Source: Vibrio methylphosphonaticus (lineage in GTDB: Bacteria > Pseudomonadota > Gammaproteobacteria > Enterobacterales > Vibrionaceae). From it: a stretch of DNA of 64,000 nt. Positions 56,144-64,000 of the stretch are shown here, in pieces. Every line of letters begins with the position of its first letter. Position 1 is the stretch's first letter. The DNA lies in NCBI RefSeq assembly GCF_023634655.1, contig NZ_JAMKMS010000001.1, forward strand, positions 62,001 to 126,000, read 5' to 3'. The notes under the pieces are model-generated. The model worked only from the letters and a program-made list of their open reading frames with translations, was not told the origin of the DNA and ran no database searches. The translations under genes and the position numbers were made by a program.

Positions 56144-56854
56144 TTAAATCGAACGGTTCACTAACATCGATTTAATGTGTCCGATCGCTTTTGTTGGATT
56201 TAATCCCTTAGGGCATACACTGACACAGTTCATGATACCGTGACAACGAAATACGCTAAATGCATCATCCAGTTCAGATAATCGTTCCTCTGTCGCCGTA
56301 TCACGGCTATCAATCAGCCAACGATAAGCCGCCAGTAAACCAGCAGGTCCAATAAACTTGTCTGGGTTCCACCAGAAAGAAGGACACGACGTCGTACAAC
56401 ACGCACACATGATACACTCATAAAGTCCATCAAGATGTGCTCGTTCTTCAGGAGATTGTAAGTTCTCTCTTGAAGGAGGCAAATTGCCATCAGAAACGAG
56501 AAACGGCTTAACTTTCGAGTAGTTATCATAAAACTGAGTCATGTCGACAATCAAGTCTCGTACGACAGGTAACCCTGGTAAAGGACGAATAATTATCTTG
56601 TCACCCTGCAAAGCAGACAACGGTGTGATACACGCCAGACCATTTTTACCGTTCATGTTTAGACCATCAGAGCCACATACACCCTCACGGCAAGAACGTC
56701 TAAATGAAATACTAGGATCTTGCTCTTTAAGCAAAATCAAAGCATCAAGTAACATCATATCTGAGCCTTCATCCACCTCAAGGGTGTAGTCTTTCATGTA
56801 AGGCTTCTGATCGACATCGGGGTTGTAACGATACAAAGAGAAATTCAGTTGCAT
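56144..56854 (-). CDS. sdhB: Succinate dehydrogenase iron-sulfur subunit
   Basis: 236 aa. Three Fe-S clusters: plant-type [2Fe-2S] cysteines in CREGVCGSDG (about 55-64), then CIMCACCTTSCP and CHGIMNCVSVCPKGLNP for the [4Fe-4S] and [3Fe-4S] clusters. Electron path from SdhA flavin to quinone. Confidence 0.96.
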   Translation of the reverse strand: MQLNFSLYRYNPDVDQKPYMKDYTLEVDEGSDMMLLDALILLKEQDPSISFRRSCREGVCGSDGLNMNGKNGLACITPLSALQGDKIIIRPLPGLPVVRDLIVDMTQFYDNYSKVKPFLVSDGNLPPSRENLQSPEERAHLDGLYECIMCACCTTSCPSFWWNPDKFIGPAGLLAAYRWLIDSRDTATEERLSELDDAFSVFRCHGIMNCVSVCPKGLNPTKAIGHIKSMLVNRSI

Positions 56855-56869
56855 AATTTTGTCCTCCTC

Positions 56870-58636
56870 TTAGTACGTACGTGCTTTTGGTGGAAAAGCG
56901 TCACGATGTACTGGTTCCATATTTACGCCACGCTTCGACATCGCTTCTGTCTCAGGATTGTAGATAGAGTGGCATAGCCATTGCTCATCATCACGATCTG
57001 GGAAGTCGAATCGAGCATGAGCTCCACGGCTTTCTGTGCGGTAGTTCGCCGCCACAGCCGTTGCAAATGCCGTTTCCATTAGGTTTTCAAGCTCTAAACA
57101 TTCAATACGCTGCGTGTTGAATTCTGTTGATTTATCAGACAGGTAAGCATTATTCAAACGTTCACGAATCACTTTTAGTTCTTCAAGCCCTTTTGCCATC
57201 GCATCACCTTCACGGAATACCGAGAAGTTGTTTTGCATACATTGCTGCAAGTCTTTGCGAATTTGTGCAGGATCTTCACCGCCAGTACTGTTTTCCCAAC
57301 GGTTATAACGTTCTAGTGAGCGCTCAATATCCGCGTCAGTTGCCGGTTTCGCATCCGCTTGCTTTTTCAAGGTTTCACCAAGGTGTAGACCTGTAGCACG
57401 ACCAAATACAACCAAATCAAGTAACGAGTTGCCACCTAAACGGTTTGCACCATGTACCGATACCGACGCAATTTCGCCACAAGCAAATAAACCTTGAATC
57501 TCCACATCAGACCCATTGGCATCTTGCTTAATGGCTTGTCCTGAAACTTGAGTTGGCACGCCACCCATCATGTAGTGACACGTTGGAATAACTGGAATGG
57601 GTTCCTTAACAGGATCAACGTGAGCAAAGGTACGAGACAACTCACAAACACCAGGCAGACGCGACTCAAGCGTATCCTTACCCAAATGATCAAGTTTCAG
57701 TTTGATATGCGGTCCCCAAGGGCCATCGCAACCACGGCCTTCACGAATCTCAATCATCATTGAACGCGCAACGACATCACGACCTGCTAAATCTTTTGCA
57801 TTCGGTGCATAACGTTCCATGAAACGCTCACCGTCTTTATTCAGTAGATAACCACCTTCGCCACGACAACCTTCAGTTACCAACACACCCGCGCCAGCAA
57901 TGCCTGTTGGGTGGAACTGCCACATCTCAATATCTTGCATTGGCACACCAGCACGAATTGCCATGCCAACACCATCCCCGGTATTGATATGCGCATTCGT
58001 TGTCGATGCATAAATACGACCTGCACCACCTGTTGCTAAAATCGTCGCCTTAGATTTGAAATAGCACACTTCGCCAGTTTCCATGCAAAGTGCTGTACAG
58101 CCCATAATGGCGCCGTCTTCATTCTTCACAAGATCAAGGGCATACCATTCTGAGAAAATAGTGGTCTTGTGTTTAATATTTTGCTGGTAAAGCGTGTGAA
58201 GCAGTGCGTGACCAGTACGGTCAGCGGCCGCTGCTGTGCGCGCAGCTTGCTCGCCACCAAAGTTTTTGGATTGGCCACCAAATGGACGCTGGTAAATAGA
58301 GCCATTATCAAAGCGAGAAAATGGCAATCCCATTTTTTCAAGTTCAATGACAGACTCAGGTCCGTTTTTACACATGTACTCAATAGCATCTTGGTCGCCG
58401 ATATAATCGGAGCCTTTTACCGTGTCATACATATGCTGTTCCCAGTGATCCTCATGCGCATTACCTAGCGCAACGGTAATACCACCTTGTGCAGACACCG
58501 TATGTGAACGAGTTGGGAAGACTTTTGATAAAAGAGCACAGCTTAAGCCTTGCTCCGAAATTTGTAGAGCAGCACGCATACCCGCACCGCCAGCGCCGAT
58601 TACAACAGCGTCAAACTCTCTAACTGGAATAGTCAC
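56870..58636 (-). CDS. sdhA: Succinate dehydrogenase flavoprotein subunit
   Basis: 588 aa. FAD-binding [12 protein letters not shown] (16-27), covalent-FAD His in SHTVSAQGG, and catalytic [13 protein letters not shown] and [18 protein letters not shown] motifs. Membrane-associated through SdhCD. Start one base after the sdhD stop region (58636/58637). Confidence 0.96.
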   Translation of the reverse strand: MTIPVREFDAVVIGAGGAGMRAALQISEQGLSCALLSKVFPTRSHTVSAQGGITVALGNAHEDHWEQHMYDTVKGSDYIGDQDAIEYMCKNGPESVIELEKMGLPFSRFDNGSIYQRPFGGQSKNFGGEQAARTAAAADRTGHALLHTLYQQNIKHKTTIFSEWYALDLVKNEDGAIMGCTALCMETGEVCYFKSKATILATGGAGRIYASTTNAHINTGDGVGMAIRAGVPMQDIEMWQFHPTGIAGAGVLVTEGCRGEGGYLLNKDGERFMERYAPNAKDLAGRDVVARSMMIEIREGRGCDGPWGPHIKLKLDHLGKDTLESRLPGVCELSRTFAHVDPVKEPIPVIPTCHYMMGGVPTQVSGQAIKQDANGSDVEIQGLFACGEIASVSVHGANRLGGNSLLDLVVFGRATGLHLGETLKKQADAKPATDADIERSLERYNRWENSTGGEDPAQIRKDLQQCMQNNFSVFREGDAMAKGLEELKVIRERLNNAYLSDKSTEFNTQRIECLELENLMETAFATAVAANYRTESRGAHARFDFPDRDDEQWLCHSIYNPETEAMSKRGVNMEPVHRDAFPPKARTY

Positions 58637-58984
58637 TTACGCACCCCACAGAATAAAGAAACCAGAGAAAAAATAACCAAGAAGCACTGCAATGATTGCT
58701 AGCTGAAGCCCACCACGTAACTTGGTGCATTTGATATAGTCTGTAAGAACTTGCCATAAACCGATCCATGCATGAATCAGTACTGATGTCAGGGCGAGCA
58801 TAGTGAAGACTTTAGTAAAGGTCCCACCAAAAAATTGCGTCCATGACACATAAGAGATATCGCCAGAAAAGGCACAAAAGCTTACGATGTAAATCGTATA
58901 AAGCGTCATAATGATCGCCGTTGCACGAATCAATAAGAAATCGTGGACACCATTACGACCAACTGAAGAAACACTACCTACCAT
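58637..58984 (-). CDS. sdhD: Succinate dehydrogenase membrane anchor subunit D
   Basis: 115 aa, three membrane segments ([60 protein letters not shown]). The His of VLIHAWIG is the heme b ligand region. Its start overlaps the sdhC end by seven bases. Confidence 0.93.
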   Translation of the reverse strand: MVGSVSSVGRNGVHDFLLIRATAIIMTLYTIYIVSFCAFSGDISYVSWTQFFGGTFTKVFTMLALTSVLIHAWIGLWQVLTDYIKCTKLRGGLQLAIIAVLLGYFFSGFFILWGA

Positions 58985-59370
58985 ACTAATACTCCCGCCA
59001 ACAACGACAGGATACCTGTCAAGATGAAGGAAACCTTGGCACTTTTAGCTCCAGTATCGAGCTCTTCAAAATGACCAAGATCCATAAGCAAATGACGAAT
59101 ACCACCAACGATGTGGTAAGCCAATGCCGTCAATATTCCCCAAAGAATAAACGTCACGAAGAAACCGTCGACGATGTCTGCCGCTTCAGCGAATCCGATA
59201 GGGGAGGAAAGTGACTTGGATAGTAACCATAGGAGGATTCCAATCGACACAAAAGTAATCACACCCGACACTCGGTGCAGGATGGATGCAATTGCCGTGA
59301 TTGGCATTTTAATTGTCTGTAAATCTAAATTAACAGGTCTGGGCTTTCTTTCTTTCATGGGCTTGCTCAC
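58978..59370 (-). CDS. sdhC: Succinate dehydrogenase cytochrome b556 subunit C
   Basis: 130 aa with three membrane segments. [16 protein letters not shown] carries the quinone-site Ser/Arg and HxxG, and [19 protein letters not shown] the heme-b His. First gene of the sdhCDAB-sucABCD block; divergent from gltA as in E. coli. Confidence 0.94.
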   Translation of the reverse strand: MSKPMKERKPRPVNLDLQTIKMPITAIASILHRVSGVITFVSIGILLWLLSKSLSSPIGFAEAADIVDGFFVTFILWGILTALAYHIVGGIRHLLMDLGHFEELDTGAKSAKVSFILTGILSLLAGVLVW

Positions 59371-59764
59371 TCAGCTCCATTGAGCATTTATTGTTATAGA
59401 TAAACTTTGGCTTGGAAGCCTCAAAAATTAACATAAACTTAACAATTATTTCGTATTACATCCGAGATAATTGTAATGAAAATGTTAAATAACCAGAGTT
59501 GTCACCGACCTCACTTCGGTTTGCACCCTCGATTTTATAAGGACTTAGCCAAAATTTTCACCGCAACTATACGGCTGGCAACATTCTAATACAATTGCTG
59601 TAACAAAATATGCTACACAGCACAGGTTTTTAACCATTTTTCCTTAAAAAATCATAACAAGTGCACACAAAACCGTATATAAATTGACTTTGAAGTCGAA
59701 GCAAAGTAAAAAATTGGCACATAAACATCCTGGACGGATTAAATAATAAACAAAGGAGATTGTT
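59371..59764. other. Divergent sdhC-gltA intergenic region (394 bp)
   Basis: AT-rich, with no ORF of note. Contains the gltA promoter (59684-59712). The sdhC promoter must lie in the left half, but no consensus-like pair stands out, and I see no strong CRP, ArcA or Fur match. Confidence 0.6.
59684..59712 (+). promoter_or_regulatory. Predicted sigma-70 promoter of gltA
   Basis: TTGACT, 17-bp spacer, TAAAAA; about 45 nt of leader before the ATG, which has a strong AAAGGAG. Confidence 0.5.
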
Positions 59765-61054
59765 ATGGCGGATAAGAAAGCGACCCTTCACATTGAAGGT
59801 ACAGCGCCGATCGAGCTGCCGATTATGGATGGTTCTATAGGACCACAAGTAGTCGATGTTCGTAAGCTTGGAGCAAATGGTTATTTTACTTTTGACCCAG
59901 GTTTTCTTGCCACTGCATCCTGTGAATCTCAAATCACTTATATCGATGGTGACAAAGGTGTGCTTCTGCACCGTGGATTCCCAATCGATCAATTGGCTAA
60001 CAATGCAGATTACCTAGAAGTATGTTACATCCTTCTCATGGGGCAAGCCCCAACTCGAGAAGCATATGAAAGCTTCAAACAAACGGTCACACGTCACACC
60101 ATGGTTCACGAACAAATCGCGAGTTTCTTCCACGGTTTCCGTCGTGATGCTCACCCGATGGCCGTAATGTGTGGTGTAGTTGGTGCACTCGCAGCCTTCT
60201 ATCATGACTCTTTAGATGTTAATAACGATAACCACCGTGAAATCGCAGCATATCGACTTATTTCGAAGATGCCGACACTTGCAGCGATGTGTTACAAATA
60301 CTCTATCGGTCAACCATTCATCTACCCACGTAACGATCTAACGTACGCGGAAAACTTCCTACACATGATGTTTGCGAACCCATGTGAAGAATATGAAGTG
60401 AATCCTATCGTTGCTCGTGCTATGGATAAGATTTTCACTTTGCACGCGGACCACGAACAAAACGCATCGACCTCAACAGTGCGTCTTGCTGGTTCATCTG
60501 GTGCTAACCCATTCGCTTGTATTGCAGCGGGTATTGCTTCGCTTTGGGGCCCTGCTCATGGCGGTGCTAACGAAGCATGTTTACGTATGTTGGAAGAAAT
60601 CGGCTCAGTCGACAACATTCCAGAGTATGTTAATAGAGCGAAAGATAAAGATGACCCATTCCGCTTAATGGGCTTTGGTCATCGTGTTTACAAGAACTAT
60701 GACCCACGTGCAACGGTTATGCGTGAAGCATGTCATGAAGTGCTTAAAGAGCTCAACATTCAAGATCCACTGCTTGACGTGGCGATGGAACTAGAGCGTA
60801 TTGCACTGTCTGATGAGTACTTCGTTTCGAAGAAACTTTACCCGAACGTAGACTTCTATTCAGGTATTATTCTGAAGGCAATTGGTATTCCTGTTTCTAT
60901 GTTTACCGTTATCTTTGCGATGTCTCGTACTGTTGGTTGGATTGCACACTGGAACGAAATGCACAGTGATCCTGCAAACCGAATTGGTCGCCCACGTCAG
61001 CTTTACACTGGTGAAGAAATGCGTGACTTCCGACCTCTACATGAACGTGAATAA
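59765..61054 (+). CDS. gltA: Citrate synthase (type II, hexameric)
   Basis: 429 aa. Condenses acetyl-CoA and oxaloacetate. Catalytic histidines in [11 protein letters not shown] (about 265) and [15 protein letters not shown] (about 305), Asp in [11 protein letters not shown]. Length and the N-terminal [11 protein letters not shown] are those of the NADH-inhibited gram-negative type. Monocistronic with terminator. Confidence 0.96.
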   Translation: MADKKATLHIEGTAPIELPIMDGSIGPQVVDVRKLGANGYFTFDPGFLATASCESQITYIDGDKGVLLHRGFPIDQLANNADYLEVCYILLMGQAPTREAYESFKQTVTRHTMVHEQIASFFHGFRRDAHPMAVMCGVVGALAAFYHDSLDVNNDNHREIAAYRLISKMPTLAAMCYKYSIGQPFIYPRNDLTYAENFLHMMFANPCEEYEVNPIVARAMDKIFTLHADHEQNASTSTVRLAGSSGANPFACIAAGIASLWGPAHGGANEACLRMLEEIGSVDNIPEYVNRAKDKDDPFRLMGFGHRVYKNYDPRATVMREACHEVLKELNIQDPLLDVAMELERIALSDEYFVSKKLYPNVDFYSGIILKAIGIPVSMFTVIFAMSRTVGWIAHWNEMHSDPANRIGRPRQLYTGEEMRDFRPLHERE

Positions 61055-61103
61055 CTGAGTATCAAATAGCGCTTGATTGAGCACTATTTGTGAAAATGCG
61101 AAC

Positions 61104-61135
61104 AAAAAAGAGCAGCGCCAGGGCTGCTCTTTTTT
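61104..61135 (+). terminator. Rho-independent terminator of gltA
   Basis: AAAAGAGCAGC / GCTGCTCTTTT stem, short loop, followed by a T-run. Confidence 0.88.
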
Positions 61136-61168
61136 ATGCCTAACCGATTTATGGAGATTCCATTTTTT

Positions 61169-61196
61169 AGGTCATAGGCCATAGGCCATAGGCCAT
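61169..61196. repeat. Heptamer array AGGCCAT, four units
   Basis: AGGTCAT then three AGGCCAT, in the convergent gltA / Nif3-like gap, 41 bp from the latter's stop. Confidence 0.88.
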
Positions 61197-61237
61197 AGGC
61201 GATTACATTTAAAGTGCCATTGCCTCAAAGCGAACAT

Positions 61238-61996
61238 TTATACTGGGTTATCGATATCGACAAATTCAACATCCAAGCCATGTTCAGCCGCTAGCCACTC
61301 CCCTAACGCTTTAACACCGTATCTTTCAGTGGCGTGATGCCCTGCAGCAAAGTAGTGTATTCCCATCTCACGTGCGGTATACGTAGTTCGCTCTGATACT
61401 TCACCCGAGATAAAAGCATCAAGCCCCTGCGCGGCGGCCATTTCAATATAATCTTGACCACCACCGGTGCACCAACCGATGGTTTCTATGAGTTTGTCTT
61501 CATTTTCTGGTGCAATATGTAGTGGTTCTCGATTCAACACCTTGTTAATACGCTGCGCCAATTCCTTCCCGGACATCGATGTCTTAAAACGTCCACACAT
61601 GGCGACTGACTGCGCATGCCCTTCTAACCCAGCCTCAACTTCAATATCAAGTAACCCAGCCAACTGAGCGTTGTTACCGAGCTCTGGATGGATATCTAAT
61701 GGTAAGTGGTAACCATAAAGGTTGATGTCGTGTTTAATCAAGCTACGAATTCGTCTGCCCTTCATACCACGGATGGCTTCAGGTTCACCTTTCCAAAAAT
61801 AACCATGATGAACAAGAATAGCATCTGCACCCACCAAAATAGCATGATCGATTAACGCTTGAGAGGCGGTCACACCGGTGACTATTTTCTTTATCTCTAC
61901 CGCGCCTTCAATCTGCAACCCATTAGGGCAGTAGTCTTTAATGAGTTGCGGTGACAGCTTGTCATTCAATATTGCTTCAAGTTGTAGATGGTTCAT
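61238..61996 (-). CDS. Nif3-like dinuclear metal-binding protein (YbgI family)
   Basis: 252 aa. NIF3/DUF34 family: NDKLSPQLIKDYCPNGLQIEG, then metal-ligand His in ILVHHGYFWKGEP (about 64-67), GYHLPLDIHPELGNN, and a C-terminal YFAAGHHATERYG. Forms a toroidal hexamer with a two-metal site; function debated (GTP cyclohydrolase-like fold). E. coli YbgI lies near the pxp genes, but here it is beside gltA. Confidence 0.9.
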   Translation of the reverse strand: MNHLQLEAILNDKLSPQLIKDYCPNGLQIEGAVEIKKIVTGVTASQALIDHAILVGADAILVHHGYFWKGEPEAIRGMKGRRIRSLIKHDINLYGYHLPLDIHPELGNNAQLAGLLDIEVEAGLEGHAQSVAMCGRFKTSMSGKELAQRINKVLNREPLHIAPENEDKLIETIGWCTGGGQDYIEMAAAQGLDAFISGEVSERTTYTAREMGIHYFAAGHHATERYGVKALGEWLAAEHGLDVEFVDIDNPV

Positions 61997-62074
61997 GCAA
62001 ATTCCTGCTTTGTGGCTTGATCCAAGTGTTATAGCAATTTAATCTAATGCTGTCGAAAGGAAAGTATAAAACTC

Positions 62075-62845
62075 ATGATGAAAGACTATTTACCCGAATT
62101 TGCAACATGGATAAGTCAAGTATCGAGCTTAACTTATGGTGATCCTCGTTTAGAAACAAAGCTGCCCCCTTCGGCAGACTTCGTTCCACTGGATACCGCC
62201 CCCTATCATGGTAATCCACGTTTGGGTTTTCTTTATCAAGAGCTCTGCCGTCGTCATTTTGAGCAGCACCCAGACTACGACGTTGTTGCAGAAGAGATAC
62301 AACTGCAACAGGATAAAAAGACACTAGGCGCGATCGACTTTTTAATTAGCAATAAACGACAGTCCACACTGGAGCACTGGGAAGTCGCCATTAAATTCTA
62401 TCTGCTAAAAGATAATCGATGGTATGGCCCCAATGCAAAAGATCGCTTAGATATGAAGCTGTCTAGAATGTTAGATCATCAATTACTGATGAGTGACACT
62501 GATGCGTTTAAAGCTCAATTTCCTGATTTAGCTCCCAATAGCAAGCATCTACTGATGCAAGGAAGACTCTACGTCAATCCATTCAATATCGAACCAGTGC
62601 CGAAGCAATGCCTCGGGTTTGATCTAGATGAACATAATATCGCGGGTTTCTGGTGCTACCAAAAAGACATCGCTAAATTAACCGAGCCAATGTATACCCT
62701 TCCTAAGCATTTGTGGGCAACTGGGTTTACGGGACCAAAGCCGCAGGCCTTAACATGCTGGCCTGAACATTTTGTCCACTGCCAATCGGAGTCTGGGCAA
62801 TTTTGGTTTATCGTGCCCAACGATTGGCCGGAAAGCTCGATGTAA
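62075..62845 (+). CDS. DUF1853 family protein
   Basis: 256 aa. Contains the pattern LGFLYQELCRRHFEQHPDYDVVAEEIQLQ, then LGAIDFLISNKRQSTLEHWEVAIKFYL and WYGPNAKDRLDMKLSRML, matching the DUF1853 family as I know it. The D-E-x-K-like acidic/Lys residues (IDFL...EVAIKFYL) recall a restriction-endonuclease-like nuclease core; function unknown. AAGGAAAG upstream of the ATG pair at 62075. Confidence 0.75.
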   Translation: MMKDYLPEFATWISQVSSLTYGDPRLETKLPPSADFVPLDTAPYHGNPRLGFLYQELCRRHFEQHPDYDVVAEEIQLQQDKKTLGAIDFLISNKRQSTLEHWEVAIKFYLLKDNRWYGPNAKDRLDMKLSRMLDHQLLMSDTDAFKAQFPDLAPNSKHLLMQGRLYVNPFNIEPVPKQCLGFDLDEHNIAGFWCYQKDIAKLTEPMYTLPKHLWATGFTGPKPQALTCWPEHFVHCQSESGQFWFIVPNDWPESSM

Positions 62846-62986
62846 TGGATCGACTAAGCGAATTAGATGATTAGCTACAAGCCCACACAGTGACTCGTAC
62901 GGCTATTATATTTATGACTAATACAGCTATATCTTAATGCCACGAGCAAGCGATTAATGCCACGTTAAAGCCTAAATCTCACGATC

Positions 62987-63012
62987 AAAAAAGGCGCATA
63001 ATGCGCCTTTTA
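62987..63012. terminator. Bidirectional terminator between the DUF1853 gene and thiI
   Basis: AAAAGGCGCAT / ATGCGCCTTTT palindrome with A/T flanks. Confidence 0.85.
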
Positions 63013-63070
63013 ATCATATCGACTTATAAGCAAATTTATCTGCAAATAAAGACGGTGGCATCGCCTATTG

Positions 63071-64000
63071 CTATGGACGATAAACCTTAACGTTAGCAAA
63101 GCCTTGCTCTTGTAAGTACAACGCTTGGAGACGGCTCATTACACCACGATCACAGTACAGTAAGTACGTTTTCGTTTGATCAAGATCGCCGAACTGAGTC
63201 CCTAACTTAAAGAATGGCAAGTGCTTGACTTCTACACCTGCAATCTCAAGTGGACTCTCTTCTTCTTCGTCGGCACTACGAATATCTAATACAATCGCGT
63301 GCTCTTCTACCGCTTGAACCTGTTCGACCTCTGGTGCTTGCTGTTGGCTTTCTTTCTCTATATCACGGATGTCCATTACTCTTGCATCAGACACCACTTG
63401 ATCAAGAATTGAGAAATCGAATTTCTCTTCTTCCACTTCTAGTTTCGCTTTTACCGCTTTAACCGTTGGCTTCTTAGAAATCACACCACAGTATTCAGGC
63501 ATTGTTTTAGCGAAATCTTCCGTGCCAATTTCACGGGCGACATTAATAATATCTTCTTTGTCCCAGTTGATAAGAGGACGAAGAATTAACGTATCCGTCA
63601 CATTATCAATGTGACGTAAGTTGGTCAGGGTTTGGCTTGATACTTGACCTAGCGCTTCACCCGTGACGAGAGCTTGAATACCAAACTTCTCGGCAACCAT
63701 ACCACCAGCACGCATAAACATACGCTTAAGCACGACGCCCATTTGGCCGTCATCGACTTTTTCTAAAATTTCAGCGACAACGGGTTCAAAATCCACAGAA
63801 ATGAATTTCACTTTTGCCGATGAACCATACTTATTCCACAAAAAGTGCGCCACTTGCTTCACGCCAATCTCGTGAGCAGGCCCACCAAGATTAAAGAAGC
63901 AGTAATGCGTTTTCGAACCACGCTTAATATGCAGATAACTCGAGACCCCAGAATCAAAGCCACCAGAGATCAAGCTTAGCAAGTCTTCTTGAGTTCCAAG
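63071..64000 (-). CDS. thiI: tRNA 4-thiouridine synthase ThiI, C-terminal part
   Basis: Open to the right edge of the window: upstream codons read [19 protein letters not shown], so the N-terminal THUMP region is outside. Visible: PP-loop [43 protein letters not shown] and [18 protein letters not shown] (Cys of the disulfide), and a C-terminal rhodanese domain with the active Cys in [13 protein letters not shown]. Makes s4U8 in tRNA and transfers sulfur for thiamine synthesis. Terminator at 62987-63012. Confidence 0.95.
   Translation of the reverse strand, partial: LGTQEDLLSLISGGFDSGVSSYLHIKRGSKTHYCFFNLGGPAHEIGVKQVAHFLWNKYGSSAKVKFISVDFEPVVAEILEKVDDGQMGVVLKRMFMRAGGMVAEKFGIQALVTGEALGQVSSQTLTNLRHIDNVTDTLILRPLINWDKEDIINVAREIGTEDFAKTMPEYCGVISKKPTVKAVKAKLEVEEEKFDFSILDQVVSDARVMDIRDIEKESQQQAPEVEQVQAVEEHAIVLDIRSADEEEESPLEIAGVEVKHLPFFKLGTQFGDLDQTKTYLLYCDRGVMSRLQALYLQEQGFANVKVYRP

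Noticed and set aside
61238..61996. Nif3-like gene as part of a pxp operon, as ybgI is near pxp in E. coli
   Set aside because: Here it is about 18 kb away from pxpABC and in its own unit.

Overview
The window reads as a chromosomal segment of a Vibrio species. Evidence: an OmpK-type porin, a feoABC - tfoR - tfoS - znuACB - sucDCBA - sdhBADC - gltA order that matches the Vibrio cholerae VC2076-VC2092 neighbourhood as I recall it, recBCD without ptrA, and several Vibrio-type small hypothetical proteins. Almost everything is core housekeeping DNA. I see no insertion sequence, prophage, CRISPR array, rRNA or tRNA.

Layout. 1-1014: the start of an ECF sigma factor gene (cut by the left edge) behind a LON-domain protein; both carry ECF11/RpoE-ChrR-like promoters. 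1179-9572: ompK with a CRP site; the overlapping panE-yajL-csdA genes converging on csdE-tcdA; mltA, a DUF2850 protein and argA with an ARG box. 9803-19751: a 59-aa orphan ORF and recD-recB-recC. 19842-23944: a TDT-family transporter divergent from a YeiE-like LysR regulator, SOS gene yebG, and dapD. 24078-31855, minus strand: rnd, fadD, a hydrolase, slp, an unknown 105-aa protein, tsaB and yoaA. 32243-37248: purU, a predicted leishmanolysin-like secreted metallopeptidase, a yecM-type gene, argS and a HIT protein. 37471-49535: feoABC, the TfoR small-RNA locus, pxpABC (5-oxoprolinase), the large membrane regulator TfoS, and znuA/znuCB around a Zur box. 49692-61054: the TCA block sucDCBA, sdhBADC and divergent gltA. 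61238-64000: Nif3-like, DUF1853 and thiI (cut by the right edge).

How it fits together. The most interesting unit is 40490-46752. TfoS is a one-polypeptide, membrane-anchored transcription factor: periplasmic propeller and Y_Y_Y domains, one TM helix, a degenerate kinase-like core, no receiver, and an AraC-type DNA-binding domain. In V. cholerae TfoS senses chitin oligosaccharides and switches on the sRNA TfoR, which activates tfoX and natural competence. Here the sRNA locus is recognisable by position, a terminator with eight Ts and stem-loops, and a pxpABC operon lies between tfoR and tfoS.

A second theme is short degenerate tandem repeats (periods 7, 8, 15, 16, 18 and 19 bp) in many intergenic gaps, mostly just 3' of genes. 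One such repeat has entered the recD reading frame and one covers the recC stop codon. Start codons were re-chosen for about ten genes from Shine-Dalgarno spacing and family N-termini; these changes are stated in the entries.
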